Assembly (NCBI GenBank): GCA_027451865.1
Contig: DAIDHW010000001.1
Span: 969,530-1,033,529 of the forward strand
Direction: 5' to 3'
DNA length: 64,000 nt
Source of the DNA: Leptolyngbyaceae cyanobacterium clean351
Lineage (GTDB): Bacteria > Cyanobacteriota > Cyanobacteriia > DAIDHW01
Shown here: positions 61,999-64,000 of the stretch, in pieces
Layout of the letters: each line of letters begins with the position of its first letter
Numbering within the stretch: position 1 is the stretch's first letter
Position numbers and translations under genes: made by a program
The notes under the pieces: model-generated
The model's database searches: none
Told to the model about the DNA's origin: nothing
What the model saw: only the letters and a program-made list of their open reading frames with translations

Positions 61999-64000
61999 GT
62001 TTCCATTCAATTGATGTCCCCAGCGAGTGGGGACGTCGCTCACTCGAGAGGCGATAATTGTCACCTGTTCGCCCTGTTTCCATTCAATTGATGTCCCCAG
62101 CGAGTGGGGACCGCCTGGACGAGCCCACCTTGGGTTCAGCCAAAAAAGAGGTTTCCATTCAATTGATGTCCCCAGCGAGTGGGGACAGTCAGGCGGTTTT
62201 CCACAAGGTGGCTAAGTGGTACAAGAAAGAGTTTCCATTCAATTGATGTCCCCAGCGAGTGGGGACAAGGGATTCGCCCCCCTTCCGTCGCCTACCCGTA
62301 CAGCTTGTTTCCATTCAATTGATGTCCCCAGCGAGTGGGGACCTGGGCCAGAGGCGCCGCCGCTTCCCGGCACGGAGATTCGTTTCCATTCAATTGATGT
62401 CCCCAGCGAGTGGGGACTTACCGTAATTGGTACGCTCCAGGAACCAACCCCGGCAGGTTTCCATTCAATTGATGTCCCCAGCGAGTGGGGACTTTCTTTT
62501 GGGGGAGTTTGCGATTTGGTTCAAGGGAAGGTTTCCATTCAATTGATGTCCCCAGCGAGTGGGGACCCGCGATACCTTGGCGGTTAGTAAGTACGCTGAG
62601 AACGAGTTTCCATTCAATTGATGTCCCCAGCGAGTGGGGACAAGTCGGGGACATAATCCTCCCGGGGATGCCCCGAGATGGGTTTCCATTCAATTGATGT
62701 CCCCAGCGAGTGGGGACGCCATAGACGTCCTCCAAGCCTTCTCTAATAAATCGGCAGTTTCCATTCAATTGATGTCCCCAGCGAGTGGGGACCGCTTCCC
62801 AAACAACACAATTGCCCAAACCGCCCATTCGTTTCCATTCAATTGATGTCCCCAGCGAGTGGGGACGCGCCCTACACGTCGATTTAGCCGACCCCCAGTT
62901 GCCCCAAAGTTTCCATTCAATTGATGTCCCCAGCGAGTGGGGACTGGTTTAAGTTGCTCAAGCCGGACCTTTACAACGGCAAGTTTCCATTCAATTGATG
63001 TCCCCAGCGAGTGGGGACTTTATACTTTGCTTTCAACAAGCGAGTACAAGAGGAAGTTTCCATTCAATTGATGTCCCCAGCGAGTGGGGACCCTGGGACG
63101 TTCCCCAATCCTCAATCAAGCGGGCCCTGAGTTTCCATTCAATTGATGTCCCCAGCGAGTGGGGACACGCCTTCTTCTTGCGCTAAAGGAGCAGTAGGAC
63201 TATTGTTTCCATTCAATTGATGTCCCCAGCGAGTGGGGACGGACTTGGCAAAAACCGAGTTTGGGGAGTCCAACCCCCTGTTTCCATTCAATTGATGTCC
63301 CCAGCGAGTGGGGACAAGGCCGAAATCTCGCTTCCTGGCTGCATTGCCGGGGTTTCCATTCAATTGATGTCCCCAGCGAGTGGGGACTGAAGCCTGGGCC
63401 TTAGCCCAAAAACCCAAGGCCCTGTGGGATTGGGCTTGTTTCCATTCAATTGATGTCCCCAGCGAGTGGGGACATTGCTCAACTCACCGTCGTAGGTCTA
63501 TAAAACAGGAGGTTTCCATTCAATTGATGTCCCCAGCGAGTGGGGACTCGGGTAGGTGGTATCCCGAGCGGATGCTGCCTTGTTGGTTTCCATTCAATTG
63601 ATGTCCCCAGCGAGTGGGGACTCCTAATCTCCGCTGAGGAGATAGAAGTCGCGGAATGGTGGTTTCCATTCAATTGATGTCCCCAGCGAGTGGGGACGGA
63701 AGAATCGCGTCCCAGTCGTCCTGGGGCAATAGTCCTGTAGTTTCCATTCAATTGATGTCCCCAGCGAGTGGGGACCCTGGTCCGAGGGGAAGACGGGGTG
63801 TTCCGGGTGGGTCCGTTTCCATTCAATTGATGTCCCCAGCGAGTGGGGACAAAGTGTCCCGGTACTAATTAATCCCCTAGCCGAGAGGGTGTTTCCATTC
63901 AATTGATGTCCCCAGCGAGTGGGGACCAGGGTTGCCCTTTCCAGAAATGGTCACAGGGTGATTCTGTTTCCATTCAATTGATGTCCCCAGCGAGTGGGGA
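61999..64000 (-). CRISPR. CRISPR array, 27 repeats visible, continues beyond the window
   Basis: Repeat of 36 bp, plus-strand form beginning GTTTCCATTC and ending GTGGGGAC, with a 6-bp stem GTCCCC/GGGGAC around AGCGAGT. All 27 copies look identical; the last (63966-64000) lacks only its final base. There are 26 spacers of 36-44 nt except one of 50 nt at 63388-63437. Read on the minus strand the repeat ends ATGGAAAC, like the standard 8-nt crRNA handle, so transcription is probably leftward, with the leader to the right of the window and the old end at 61999. The neighbouring cmr operon is on the same strand. Confidence 0.98.

Noticed and set aside
61999-64000. Open reading frames of 60-136 codons on both strands across the array
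   Set aside because: They consist of the translated CRISPR repeat (for example FHSIDVPSEWG or PTRWGHQLNGN) alternating with spacers; they are artefacts of repeat length.

Overview
The window comes from a cyanobacterium with a fairly high G+C chromosome (my estimate by eye is high-50s percent). The evidence is the gene content. There is an RbcR-type LysR regulator, a photosystem II assembly operon like slr0144-slr0152 of Synechocystis with a SpkG-type kinase, the nitrate-reductase partner NarM, a GH57 branching enzyme, a pdhB-secD-secF cluster, several protein families known only from cyanobacteria (DUF3038, DUF4335, DUF4327, DUF1818) and a 6S RNA. I cannot name the genus.

Layout. Positions 1-6.2 kb hold the 5' end of rbcR (minus) and the PSII-assembly-type operon (plus), in which a phycobiliprotein-like gene followed by a V4R gene occurs twice. 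Positions 6.2-10.95 kb are an AT-rich island of three genes: a zinc-finger membrane protein, a P-loop GTPase and a possible GTPase-associated protein. The island lies between the 3' end of spkG and a diverged 265-bp second copy of that 3' end, with a decayed tyrosine-recombinase relic beside the second copy. Positions 10.95-49.2 kb are mostly ordinary chromosome: mscL, an ABC exporter, narM, leuD, a CPA2 antiporter, a CobW GTPase, pdxA, an ECF sigma/anti-sigma pair, rnz, menC, 6S RNA, a branching enzyme, tRNA-Pro, hemB, glcD, secF, secD, pdhB, a ferrochelatase-like protein with a His tail, wecB, a PgpH-type HD hydrolase, an RNase H and an Rqc2-type NFACT protein. Positions 49.2-50.3 kb have no gene but hold a candidate small RNA, a terminator and operator-like palindromes.

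Positions 50.3-64 kb are a CRISPR region. A compact type III-B operon on the minus strand encodes Cmr2 (Cas10, no HD domain, GGDD intact), Cmr3, Cmr4, Cmr5, a 584-residue double RAMP protein that looks like Cmr6 fused to a Cmr1-like half, and a CARF-HEPN ribonuclease. No cas1, cas2 or cas6 lies in the window. A regular array of 27 identical 36-bp repeats (the last cut by one base) runs off the right edge.

Between the cas operon and the array are five degenerate repeats at 58575, 59244, 59320, 60140 and 60217. The second and third, and the fourth and fifth, are each 41 nt apart, which is spacer distance. The intervals between these repeats carry a 3' fragment of a UDP-glucose dehydrogenase gene with a yccF gene, a frameshifted DUF4352-like gene, and a chrA gene. 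This looks like the old trailer end of an array broken up by acquired DNA.

The main candidates for something undescribed are the three-gene GTPase island and the cargo genes bounded by decayed CRISPR repeats.
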